Below are positions 24,424-32,778 of a stretch of DNA of 64,000 nucleotides, piece by piece. Each line of letters starts with the position of its first letter. The stretch's first letter is position 1. Under the pieces are notes generated by a model. That model saw nothing but the letters and a program-made list of their open reading frames with translations. It did no database searches and was not told the origin of the DNA. Both the position numbers and the translations under genes were made by a program. Source of the stretch: an uncultured Allomuricauda sp. (GTDB lineage: Bacteria > Bacteroidota > Bacteroidia > Flavobacteriales > Flavobacteriaceae); contig NZ_CANMOO010000003.1 in assembly GCF_947499585.1 (NCBI RefSeq), forward strand, positions 186,001 through 250,000, read 5' to 3'.

Positions 24424-25134
24424 TTAGTCTGCAAGCTCAGCGACTTCCTTTTTTGTAAAATCAGTTTTAAAGGTCAAAGACATTCTAACAACATCATGAT
24501 CATCATTTTTAAAATGATTTTTTAAATACCCAATGTCTATTTTAACTGATGGGGAAAGTGTTTGTCCCAAACCTATATAGAATCTGTTCTGATTGAATAA
24601 AGGGCTTTCTAAATTTAAAAAGAGTTCGTTAAAAGATTTAATGTGAACATTCTTGTATATGGGTTTAATGTATTGGAAGCGGTACCTTACCCTATTATTT
24701 ATGTGTAGGTCGTTAGTGCTTTTTTTCCATCGTGTCTCTAATCGCCATCTGTGGGAAATAATATTCGTTTTAGATTTTGATTTTAAGGTATACTGCTCAT
24801 ATACCCAAAACTGGGTTGCATTTTTAAATTCCTGAGATCCGGTATAGTTTTTTGCGCTTAAAAAAGCAACGCCTGTAGTAAAAGTTGATGATTCATTTAA
24901 TTTATAAGATACCCCGGTTCTTACAAAGGCAAATTCATACTTTTCAAACAGATCATGATGTCTAAGAATCCCAACAACAGGAATGCTCCAGTTTTCATGT
25001 ATTTTGTTATTGCCATGAAGAACAAGCCATGAACCTGATCTATTTTCATTATTGGTTTGGGTGTAGGAGATTGTGGTACTTAAAAAGAATGCTACAAAAA
25101 AAACAAAACAAGGAAATCGCTTGGCGCATCCCAT
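24424..25134 (-). CDS. DUF2490 outer-membrane-like protein
   Basis: A 236-residue secreted protein with a signal peptide (about 1-25, hydrophobic FVFFVAFFLSTTISYTQ). The mature part is beta-rich with alternating hydrophobic residues, RYRFQYIKPI, RFYIGLGQTL and VRMSLTFKTDF, typical of the small beta-barrel DUF2490 family in Bacteroidota. Function is unknown. It precedes tonB on the minus strand with 105 bases between, holding a separate FNR-type promoter, and is itself preceded by one. Joint control suggests an outer-membrane function used at low oxygen. Confidence 0.8.
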   Translation of the reverse strand: MGCAKRFPCFVFFVAFFLSTTISYTQTNNENRSGSWLVLHGNNKIHENWSIPVVGILRHHDLFEKYEFAFVRTGVSYKLNESSTFTTGVAFLSAKNYTGSQEFKNATQFWVYEQYTLKSKSKTNIISHRWRLETRWKKSTNDLHINNRVRYRFQYIKPIYKNVHIKSFNELFLNLESPLFNQNRFYIGLGQTLSPSVKIDIGYLKNHFKNDDHDVVRMSLTFKTDFTKKEVAELAD

Positions 25135-25160
25135 AGTAAGTAGCTTTGAATATTGATATG

Positions 25161-25205
25161 CAAAGTTTTGTTTTTACTAGCGCAAAAAAGTATGATACTT
25201 GTCAG
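25161..25205 (-). promoter_or_regulatory. FNR-type site with weaker -7 element for the DUF2490 gene
   Basis: On the minus strand CTGACAAGTATCAT (25205-25192) is a strong site match. The best -7 element is AAACTTTG (25168-25161), one mismatch from TAnnTTTG, and the spacing is 37.5 bp rather than 36.5. This is the weakest of the ten promoter directions. Confidence 0.6.
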
Positions 25206-25261
25206 CTTTGGAATTTAACCAGAGAAATTTGTATTAAAATGGATGGTGATTTTAAGGCAAA

Positions 25262-26221
25262 CTAGTGCTTTTCAATTTCCCAAATAAGGGCAGCTGCTCC
25301 ACAGATAGCAGCTGTTTTGCCATCCATTCCAGATTCCAATAATTTGACTTTGCCTTTATACACATCCAAAAGATATTCGTTGAAATATTTTTCAAGTGGG
25401 TCCATAATCCACTTTCCGCTATTGGTAAGGCCGCCCATTAGAATAAAAGCTTCGGGCTGGGTAAAAGCGGTAAAGTTTGCCAAAGCCTGTGCCATCATTT
25501 TAGCGGTATAATCAAAAGCTCTTTGGGCAATTTCATCCCCATCTTCTGCGGCCTTTGTAATATCCTCTCCATGTAAATCATTATATGCGATGCTTCTAAA
25601 TTTGCTGTCTACCAGATACTTGCTTAGCATATACATAATGGTGCGCTTTAATCCTGTAGCAGATACGTAAGCTTCCAATCCTCCACGTACACCTAATCCT
25701 GTCAATCTACCATCTCCAATAGTCATATCCACATGGCCCAACTCACCAGCAAAACCATCGTAGCCATCTATCAACTGTCCGTTGGCTACAATACCTGCTC
25801 CAAAGCCTGTACCCAATGTTATTACAATGAAATCTGTCATTTTTTTTCCTCCCCCAAAAAGCATTTCACCTAAAGCTGCAGCGCTTGCATCATTCATAAT
25901 TCGCATGGGCATATTCATCCTTTCTTTTAGCTTTTCAAGAATGGGTACGCTTCCTTTCCAAATCAAATTACTGGCACTTTCTATGGTTCCTTTTTTACTG
26001 GATGCATTGGGTGCTCCAATACCACACCCCAAAATGTTTATTTTTTCATCAAGATTTTCAATAAGCTCATCTGAAACACTCTTTATTTTATCTAGATAGT
26101 CATCTAAATCTGGAAACTCCCGAGTTCTGAAAAATGTCTTGATATGGCACTTTCCATTTTTATCCACCAATCCAATTTTAGTTTTAGTGCCACCAATGTC
26201 TATTCCAACAACAATATCCAT
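25262..26221 (-). CDS. ROK-family sugar kinase (glucokinase-like), zinc motif lost
   Basis: A 319-residue ROK kinase. The N-terminal phosphate loop is VVGIDIGGTKTKIGLVD, the catalytic Asp lies in RIMNDASAAALGE, the ATP-binding GTGFGAGIV is present and GELGHVDMTIG carries the conserved Glu and His. In most ROK proteins this is followed by a CxCGxxGCxE zinc motif; here the region reads GRLTGLGVRGGLEAYVS with no Cys. It probably phosphorylates glucose or a related sugar to feed the phosphofructokinase encoded nearby. It is divergent from the stress-protein/pckA operon. No FNR-type promoter points toward it. Confidence 0.88.
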   Translation of the reverse strand: MDIVVGIDIGGTKTKIGLVDKNGKCHIKTFFRTREFPDLDDYLDKIKSVSDELIENLDEKINILGCGIGAPNASSKKGTIESASNLIWKGSVPILEKLKERMNMPMRIMNDASAAALGEMLFGGGKKMTDFIVITLGTGFGAGIVANGQLIDGYDGFAGELGHVDMTIGDGRLTGLGVRGGLEAYVSATGLKRTIMYMLSKYLVDSKFRSIAYNDLHGEDITKAAEDGDEIAQRAFDYTAKMMAQALANFTAFTQPEAFILMGGLTNSGKWIMDPLEKYFNEYLLDVYKGKVKLLESGMDGKTAAICGAAALIWEIEKH

Positions 26222-26337
26222 GTTCCAGAGGGTTTTTGTAACTTTATTTAAAGATAGCTAATACGAATACAATTTTCCAGTTGGCAGGGGTGAAAAAAGC
26301 AATAGCAGAGTGTTTTATTCTACCAAAAGTTGAAAAC

Positions 26338-26381
26338 CTGATTTCTGTCATATTTTAGGTCATAGACCAGTTCTACTTTTG
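26338..26381 (+). promoter_or_regulatory. FNR-type site plus -7 element for the usp-SLC13-pckA-pfk operon
   Basis: CTGATTTCTGTCAT (26338-26351) is followed by a perfect TACTTTTG (26374-26381) with 36.5 bp from the site centre. The predicted leader is about 29 bases before the usp ATG at 26415. Four genes with gaps of 13-22 bp follow. Confidence 0.83.
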
Positions 26382-26414
26382 AACTGAAGATTTTAATCAT
26401 TTAAATTTTTAGGT

Positions 26415-27206
26415 ATGAGTAACATTGATAAGATTTTAGTCCCATTTGACTTTTCCGAGGCATCTATTAATGCTCTAGAATATGCGGTTAATTTTGTAGG
26501 CCCAAATAGGCTTATAGATATTCTTGCACTCTATGTGTCAGCTATGCCAACGGTAGAATCTGAAAAAAACACGTTAAAAGCTGATTTCACCAAAATTGCA
26601 AAGTCCTTTAAGAAAAAGACAAAAACCCCACCTGCATTTATTACGGCAGAGGGAGAAGTTATTGAAACAATTCTTACTGCTCAAGAACAACATAAAACCC
26701 ATCTGATTCTTATGGGAACTATGGGCGATAAAAGTACCGATGAGGCCATAACCAATACTTCAAGACTTGTTTTAGAAGCTAATTGTCCTGTTGTATCTAT
26801 TCCTTTTGGGTGTTCAATAAAGGAGCCTAAGGATATTGCTTTGGTAATGGGGAATGAGAAAATTGACGATAAAGAAGTGTTGAAAACACTATTGGATGTT
26901 GCCCGTACTTTTAATTCAAGGGTTCATGTACTGACCATTTATAAAGAGTCTGTTTATGAAGAGGAATCTGTTGTTGAGAGTACAGAGAGCCTGTTAGAGT
27001 ATTATTTGGAACATTTCTATGTGGAGCACGCCTTTAGCAAAAATCAAGATGTAGAAGAAGGAATTTTAGATTACATCAACAAGAAAAACATAGATCTTTT
27101 GGCAATTTTGCCAAGAAACCACACAAGATTGAGTTCTCCATCTGAGGGGCGTTTAACAAAGCTGTTGACCTTGCATTCAGAGATTCCGGTTTTAACCTTG
27201 GATTGA
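26415..27206 (+). CDS. tandem universal stress protein (UspA family)
   Basis: A 263-residue protein with two Usp-like units. The first begins KILVPFDFSEASINALEYA and has LILMGTMGDKSTDEAITNTSRLVLEANCPVVSIP, a modified nucleotide loop in which the usual G-9x-G-S is partly replaced. The second (about 140-263) starts DIALVMGNEKIDDKEVLKTLL and ends HSEIPVLTLD. It is the third tandem Usp gene in the window, and the first gene of a transcript continuing into a permease, PEP carboxykinase and phosphofructokinase (22, 16 and 13 base gaps). Confidence 0.9.
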   Translation: MSNIDKILVPFDFSEASINALEYAVNFVGPNRLIDILALYVSAMPTVESEKNTLKADFTKIAKSFKKKTKTPPAFITAEGEVIETILTAQEQHKTHLILMGTMGDKSTDEAITNTSRLVLEANCPVVSIPFGCSIKEPKDIALVMGNEKIDDKEVLKTLLDVARTFNSRVHVLTIYKESVYEEESVVESTESLLEYYLEHFYVEHAFSKNQDVEEGILDYINKKNIDLLAILPRNHTRLSSPSEGRLTKLLTLHSEIPVLTLD

Positions 27207-27228
27207 TGACCATTTCAACCATACAGCT

Positions 27229-29067
27229 ATGTTCACACTACTCGTAATACTAGGTGTTACAATAGCCCTGTTTATTTGGGGGAAATTTCCGCCAGATGTT
27301 GTAGCTCTAATGTCTATGTTGACATTGTATTTAACAGGAATACTCGACGTTAAAGAAACGCTCAGTGGCTTTAGCAATACAACAGTAATCATGATTGCAG
27401 CTCTGTTCATCATTGGAGAGGGACTTTCAAGGACTGGCTGGACCGCACTTGCAGGCCAACGTTTTGTAAGTTGGGCGGGCAGAAGCATTCCAAAACTATT
27501 GGTCATTGTTACTTTGGGAGCTAGCGTTCTTTCCGGTTTTGTAAGCAACACGGGAACGGTAGCTGCTTTACTTCCTGTTACAGTTTCTGCAGCATGGAGT
27601 GCTGGTACGCTACCATCAAAGTTATTGATGCCGGTTGCTTTTGGGTCCAATACAGGGGGCTTGCTGACTTTAACAGGTACACCACCCAACATTATTGCCA
27701 GTAATACTTTGATTGAGAATAATCTAGAAGGGTTCTCATTCTTTGAATTTGGATTGATAGGCTTACCACTGTTGATAATTGCCATAGTCTATTTCAGATA
27801 TATAGGATATCGTTTGTTGCCTAAACGCCAAACCAATGAAAGACCTGCGGATATTGATGCCGAAATGCACAAATGGATTTCAAGTTATAGTATTGGTGAT
27901 AATCTTTATCGGTTACGCATTCGTTCCATGTCACCTTTAATCAATACCAAAATGGGTGATTGGAACTTTGAATCAAATCATCGAATAGCCGTGATGCGTT
28001 TAAAACGTAGGCACCCAAGTCCACTACAGCAAAAAGTACCTCAGTTTGTGGAACTTCCAGAGCCAGATACTGAGATGCGATATCATGATATCATCACAGT
28101 TAAGGGCACCCCTGAAGATGTAGATAGGTTGGTTCTAAAGTTTAGTTTGGGGATCATTCCTACAACAGCGGAAAAAGACACATTAAAAAATGAGTTGATC
28201 AATCAAGAAGTTGGTATGGCTGAAATGCTCATTACTCCAAATTCAATTTTTGTTGGAAAAACAATCAATTTGGGGAACTACCTAAAACGTGCAGGGGTAC
28301 AGTTGTTGGCAGCTTCAAGAAATAACCGCCCGCTTACTGGAAAAATTAAAATAGAAGCGGGAGATGCTTTTGTGATAAGAGGGCCATGGGAAAACATTGA
28401 AAACCTAAAAGCACTTTATGAGAACGTTGTAATTTCTGGTAGTCCAGAAGCATTATCTAAAAATGTTGCAACTCTGAGTACACGGAGCTATATAGCAATG
28501 GGTACGCTAATCTTGATGATATTGCTCTTGGTGTTTAAAGTTTTTCCTGGCGCAATAACAGCATTGATATGCGCTGGTATTATGTTGTTGACTCGTTGTG
28601 TACCTATATCAAAAGCGTATAAGGGAATCAGTTGGACAAGTGTGGTAATGATAGCTGCGATGATACCCATGGGAACAGCTTTGCAGAAAACAGGGGTCGC
28701 TGAGATGGCGGCCAATGGGTTGGTGGAAGTGCTGGGAAGCATACACCCAACAGTTCTTCTGGGCGGTATCTTTTTATTGACAACAGCTTTCAGTCAAACA
28801 ATAAACAATTCGGCGACGGCGGTATTAATGGCGCCTATTGCTTTATTGGCTGCAACATCTCTTGGTGTTTCACCAAAACCCTATTTGATAACAGTTGCCG
28901 TTAGTGCATCAACTGCATTTTTAACCCCCGTTGGGACTACTACCAATGCAATGGTCATGTCATCTGGAGGGTACAAGTTTATAGATTATATAAAAGTGGG
29001 AGGGCCACTCCTCCTGCTATTCTTTATAGCAACTCTAGTATTGGTTCCATTGATATGGAGCTTTTAA
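27229..29067 (+). CDS. SLC13/DASS-type permease with paired TrkA-C (RCK_C) domains
   Basis: A 612-residue inner-membrane transporter. Membrane helices lie at about 1-190 and 420-612, with two hairpin motifs of the ion-transporter superfamily: SGFVSNTGTVAALLPV and FSQTINNSATAVLMAPIAL, each containing the SNT/NNT-like sodium-site signature. Between them, residues about 215-390 form two RCK_C domains, probable regulatory ligand sensors. Families with this layout carry dicarboxylates, sulfate or similar anions with sodium. Its position before pckA and pfk suggests a C4-dicarboxylate or other central-metabolism substrate, but sequence does not fix this. Confidence 0.88.
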   Translation: MFTLLVILGVTIALFIWGKFPPDVVALMSMLTLYLTGILDVKETLSGFSNTTVIMIAALFIIGEGLSRTGWTALAGQRFVSWAGRSIPKLLVIVTLGASVLSGFVSNTGTVAALLPVTVSAAWSAGTLPSKLLMPVAFGSNTGGLLTLTGTPPNIIASNTLIENNLEGFSFFEFGLIGLPLLIIAIVYFRYIGYRLLPKRQTNERPADIDAEMHKWISSYSIGDNLYRLRIRSMSPLINTKMGDWNFESNHRIAVMRLKRRHPSPLQQKVPQFVELPEPDTEMRYHDIITVKGTPEDVDRLVLKFSLGIIPTTAEKDTLKNELINQEVGMAEMLITPNSIFVGKTINLGNYLKRAGVQLLAASRNNRPLTGKIKIEAGDAFVIRGPWENIENLKALYENVVISGSPEALSKNVATLSTRSYIAMGTLILMILLLVFKVFPGAITALICAGIMLLTRCVPISKAYKGISWTSVVMIAAMIPMGTALQKTGVAEMAANGLVEVLGSIHPTVLLGGIFLLTTAFSQTINNSATAVLMAPIALLAATSLGVSPKPYLITVAVSASTAFLTPVGTTTNAMVMSSGGYKFIDYIKVGGPLLLLFFIATLVLVPLIWSF

Positions 29068-29083
29068 TCTTAAAACAATAAAC

Positions 29084-30712
29084 ATGGAAAAAATTATGGA
29101 AAAATCAAAAACTTTAGAAAAGTATGGTCTCAAAACGGAGCATATACATTGGAACTTAGATGCTGAAACTCTACAACAAATGACTGTTGAAAAAGGATTG
29201 GGCACAGAAACCGAAAATGGCACATTATCCATAAACACAGGTAAGTTTACGGGCCGTTCTCCAAAAGATCGTTTTTTGGTCAAAGATGACTACACTAAAG
29301 ATACAGTTTGGTGGGGTAGAATCAACAAGCCAATCTCACCGGAAAATTTTGAAGTACTTCATCAAGGTATGGTAAATTACCTTTCAGATAAGGAGGTTTA
29401 TGTAAGGGATGCTGCAGTTTGTGCCGATCCTAAATACAAAATGAATGTACGTACGATCACAGAATATCCCTGGTCCAATTACTTTATCAAAAATATGTTC
29501 TTAAGACTTTCAGAAGAAGAGTTGAAAGATTTTGAAGAGGAATGGTTGGTATTGTGTGCTCCTGGATATTTGGCGCCAGACCCAAAGGCAGTGGGAATTT
29601 TGGATGGTAATTTTTCCATTCTCAACTTTACCAAGAAAATTGCTTTAGTGGGTGGTTCAGCTTACACAGGTGAAATGAAAAAAGGGATTTTCTCTGCTTT
29701 AAATTTGATTCTGCCAACTGAAAAGAATGTATTGCCCATGCACTGTTCTGCCAATGTTGGTGAAGACGGTGACACCGCTATTTTCTTTGGACTTTCTGGT
29801 ACAGGAAAGACTACCTTGTCCGCAGACCCCAACAGAAAACTGATTGGTGATGATGAACATGGTTGGACAGCAGAAAACACCATCTTTAATTTTGAAGGAG
29901 GATGTTATGCCAAGGTCATTGACCTTACCGAGGAAAAGGAACCGGATATTTATAGGGCAATACGACCAGGGGCCTTGTTGGAAAATGTTGTTTTTAAAGA
30001 AGGAACAAAGGAAGTGGATTACTTTGACAGCACCATTACCCAAAATACAAGGGTGAGCTATCCTATTGAGAACATTGATAATATTCAAGTGCCTTCTTAT
30101 GCTTCAAACCCAAAAAATATCTTTTTCTTAACCTGTGATGCCTTTGGTGTTTTGCCTCCAGTGTCTAAATTAACGCCCGGCCAGGCCGCCTATCATTTTA
30201 TTTCGGGGTATACGGCAAAAGTTGCCGGTACAGAAGCAGGTATTACAGAGCCTGTACCATCTTTTTCAGCTTGTTTTGGCGAACCATTTATGCCATTGCA
30301 CCCAACGGTTTATGCAGAAATGCTGAGCAAAAAGATGACAGAAGCAGGGGTTAACGTTTGGTTGATCAATACTGGATGGAGCGGTGGTCCTTATGGAGTG
30401 GGTTCTAGGATTAAATTGAAATACACCAGAGCCATGATCTCGGCAATCTTGGAAGGAGAACTGGAAAAGGTTGATTTTGATGCGCACCCAATTTTTGGAT
30501 TGCACATGCCAAAGTATTGTCCAGGAGTCCCAACAGAAATATTGGACCCAATGAATACATGGCTGCAAAAAGGGGCATATGTGAGTAAAGCAATACAATT
30601 GGCACACTCATTTCATATTAATTTTGATAAGTTTGCTAATCAAGCATCAGAAGAGATATTGAACGGAGGTCCGCTAATTGATTCTCATCACAGCTTAAAT
30701 GAACATTTTTAA
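29084..30712 (+). CDS. pckA: phosphoenolpyruvate carboxykinase (ATP)
   Basis: A 542-residue ATP-type PEPCK. Signature parts are the GRSPKDRFLV loop near the N-terminus, MHCSANVGEDG, the P-loop GLSGTGKTTLSADPNR, the metal/kinase loop IGDDEHGW and the C-terminal NTGWSGGPYGVGSRIKLKYTRAMI. It interconverts oxaloacetate plus ATP with PEP plus CO2 plus ADP. The direction in vivo depends on conditions: gluconeogenic normally, carboxylating in several succinate-forming anaerobes. Being in an FNR-site-controlled operon with phosphofructokinase makes a micro-oxic role likely. A second in-frame ATG at 29096 is possible. Confidence 0.97.
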   Translation: MEKIMEKSKTLEKYGLKTEHIHWNLDAETLQQMTVEKGLGTETENGTLSINTGKFTGRSPKDRFLVKDDYTKDTVWWGRINKPISPENFEVLHQGMVNYLSDKEVYVRDAAVCADPKYKMNVRTITEYPWSNYFIKNMFLRLSEEELKDFEEEWLVLCAPGYLAPDPKAVGILDGNFSILNFTKKIALVGGSAYTGEMKKGIFSALNLILPTEKNVLPMHCSANVGEDGDTAIFFGLSGTGKTTLSADPNRKLIGDDEHGWTAENTIFNFEGGCYAKVIDLTEEKEPDIYRAIRPGALLENVVFKEGTKEVDYFDSTITQNTRVSYPIENIDNIQVPSYASNPKNIFFLTCDAFGVLPPVSKLTPGQAAYHFISGYTAKVAGTEAGITEPVPSFSACFGEPFMPLHPTVYAEMLSKKMTEAGVNVWLINTGWSGGPYGVGSRIKLKYTRAMISAILEGELEKVDFDAHPIFGLHMPKYCPGVPTEILDPMNTWLQKGAYVSKAIQLAHSFHINFDKFANQASEEILNGGPLIDSHHSLNEHF

Positions 30713-30725
30713 TTTTTAAAATAAA

Positions 30726-32045
30726 GTGAGCGATAAAATCGAATTCCAAATAAAAAACTTAGGAGTTCCTAAATTCAAATCTCCCCTTCAGTTAAGTACT
30801 GTTAGGGGAGATAATATATTCACTTTTATAAGTGAAACGGATAAATTGGTTTTTGATACCTCTTTAGAAGGTTATACCCAATGTCTTGCCAATAATGAAG
30901 AGCCTTTGTGCCTTGAAAAGGCAGGTCCAAGGCAAAACATCCATTTTGAGCCAAAAAACTTTAATGCAGCTATAGTCACCTGTGGCGGACTTTGTCCTGG
31001 TATCAACAATGTGATTCGGGGAATTGTAATGGCACTACATTATTTTTACGATGTCAAAAAGATTTTAGGAGTCCCATATGGATTTGAAGGGTTAAACCCA
31101 GCAATGGGACATGGTTTTATAGAACTCACTCCTGATAAAGTAAAAGACATTCACCAGTTTGGTGGTACAATTTTAGGTTCTTCAAGAGGAGCGCAAGACG
31201 TTTCTCTTATGGTTGATACTTTGGTTGAGAATGATATTCAAATGCTCTTTACTATCGGAGGTGATGGTACTCTAAAAGGGTGTAATGCCATTGGTGAAGA
31301 AATTATGAAAAGAGGCTTGGATATTAGCGTTGTTGGGATTCCAAAAACAATAGACAACGATGTTGATATTATTGATAAATCTTTTGGTTTTGAAACAGCG
31401 TTTGATATTGCAAGTCCAATTTTAAAGGATGCACATAATGAAGCTCATGGAGCTTACAACGGTATTTCCATTGTAAAGTTAATGGGTAGGGACAGCGGTT
31501 TTATTGCTGCATCTGCCTCACTCGCAATGCCCGTAGTGAACTTTGTTCTTGTACCAGAGATGGACTTTAACCTTTATGGCGAAAATGGTTTTTTGGAAAT
31601 TTTAAAGAATAGATTGGAAACCAAACATCATGCAGTTATTGTAGTTGCGGAAGGTGCAGGGCAGCATCTTTTTGAGAAGGATGATATTGTAACCGATGCT
31701 TCTGGTAATGTACAGCACGATGATATAGGTCTATTCTTAAAACAAAAAATAAAGGAATATTTCTCAGAAGTTTTTCCTGTGACCATCAAGTATATTGATC
31801 CAAGTTATATTATTAGAAGTGCCGCGGCTAATTCTGGGGATAGTGTGTTTTGTAGCAGTTTGGCTTATCAGGCCGTGCATGGTGCAATGAGCGGAAAAAC
31901 ACAATTTGTTGTTGGTAAGGTCAACGACAAATTTGTTTATCTACCAATTTCTGCTGTTGTTTCCAAAAGAAAGAAAATTGATTTGGAAAGCGGATTCTGG
32001 TTTGCTGTTTTGCAAAGTACAGGCCAACCATTCTCAATAAAATAA
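30726..32045 (+). CDS. pfkA: 6-phosphofructokinase (ATP-type Gly with PPi-group Lys)
   Basis: A 439-residue phosphofructokinase of the long group seen in plants, trypanosomes and some bacteria rather than the 320-residue E. coli type. It starts with GTG. Active-site segments are TCGGLCPGINN, TIGGDGTLKG and GIPKTIDNDVDIIDKSFGFETA, followed by KLMGRDSGFIAA and IRSAAANSGDSVFC. The Gly in GGDGT is the residue usually linked to ATP use, whereas the Lys in PKTIDND is typical of PPi-type relatives; the combination is known for plant/trypanosome ATP enzymes. It follows pckA by 13 bases, coupling both ends of glycolysis in one transcript. Confidence 0.93.
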   Translation: MSDKIEFQIKNLGVPKFKSPLQLSTVRGDNIFTFISETDKLVFDTSLEGYTQCLANNEEPLCLEKAGPRQNIHFEPKNFNAAIVTCGGLCPGINNVIRGIVMALHYFYDVKKILGVPYGFEGLNPAMGHGFIELTPDKVKDIHQFGGTILGSSRGAQDVSLMVDTLVENDIQMLFTIGGDGTLKGCNAIGEEIMKRGLDISVVGIPKTIDNDVDIIDKSFGFETAFDIASPILKDAHNEAHGAYNGISIVKLMGRDSGFIAASASLAMPVVNFVLVPEMDFNLYGENGFLEILKNRLETKHHAVIVVAEGAGQHLFEKDDIVTDASGNVQHDDIGLFLKQKIKEYFSEVFPVTIKYIDPSYIIRSAAANSGDSVFCSSLAYQAVHGAMSGKTQFVVGKVNDKFVYLPISAVVSKRKKIDLESGFWFAVLQSTGQPFSIK

Positions 32046-32089
32046 CAGATTAATACAACCGTTTCTTTTAATGATTTTACTGGAAACAT

Positions 32090-32599
32090 TTACTTCTGAG
32101 TATCTAGAATGAGATTCATCTTGGTAATGCCTTCTTTTACGTAAAACTGTACATTTTCAGATTCTTTGCCACCTGAAATCCCATCAACATCATCTGTTTG
32201 TGAAGACCCACCACTGGACGTAGCCAAAATTACGGTGTTGTCATTAAACTTTTTAAAAACGTCCATGAACTCAACCATATCTGGTGGAGGATTCCATTTT
32301 TCCCAAGTATGAATCAGAAAGATTCCCTCATAATTTTCTGGGGCTATTTCAGATAGATCAGAAATATCTATCAAATTTAGGTTATACTTGTTTTTGTAGT
32401 GATCCAGTATTCCATGCCCAATTTTTTCAGGAAAGTTCCCTTCGGTACAAGCAATAAGAAGTTTGGATTCCAACGCTGGATTATTTATCTCTATTGACTC
32501 TACTTTCGCCAAAAACTCTTGATTGTACCAAACTGCGAAAAGTAAAGAGAGACCAATTGCAAATAATATGAAAATCAAAAATTCTTTGTGATTTTTCAT
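32090..32599 (-). CDS. membrane-anchored flavodoxin-like hypothetical protein
   Basis: A 169-residue protein whose first 25 residues contain one membrane helix (FLIFILFAIGLSLLFAVWY). The rest shows alternating strand-loop-helix: SKLLIACTEGNFPEKIGHGILDHY, NYEGIFLIHTWEKWNPPPDM and NTVILATSSGGSSQTDDVDGISGG, similar to flavodoxin-like folds with an early phosphate-loop position TEGNFPEKI. A cofactor is not proven. A start 24 bases upstream (32623) is possible, but the ATG at 32599 sits directly before the helix and follows AAAAGAA. It is the only gene between pfkA and hpf and lies on the opposite strand. Confidence 0.6.
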   Translation of the reverse strand: MKNHKEFLIFILFAIGLSLLFAVWYNQEFLAKVESIEINNPALESKLLIACTEGNFPEKIGHGILDHYKNKYNLNLIDISDLSEIAPENYEGIFLIHTWEKWNPPPDMVEFMDVFKKFNDNTVILATSSGGSSQTDDVDGISGGKESENVQFYVKEGITKMNLILDTQK

Positions 32600-32778
32600 T
32601 TCTTTTAGTTTATAATACGCCAAATAGGTATGGCCTAAAATTCTGGGTAAAATTATTGTGCCTTTGCCATTTTATAAATGATATGCATCATGTTCTGTGT
32701 TTTTGCATATGAAGAGGAAGGAACCTTGATGATTTTTTGGTTTAAAAAGAGCGTTGGATTATGAACAATAGTTAAATA

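Noticed and set aside
27192..27785. A 197-residue frame opposite the SLC13 permease
   Set aside because: Antisense of membrane-helix codons; no independent evidence of a gene.
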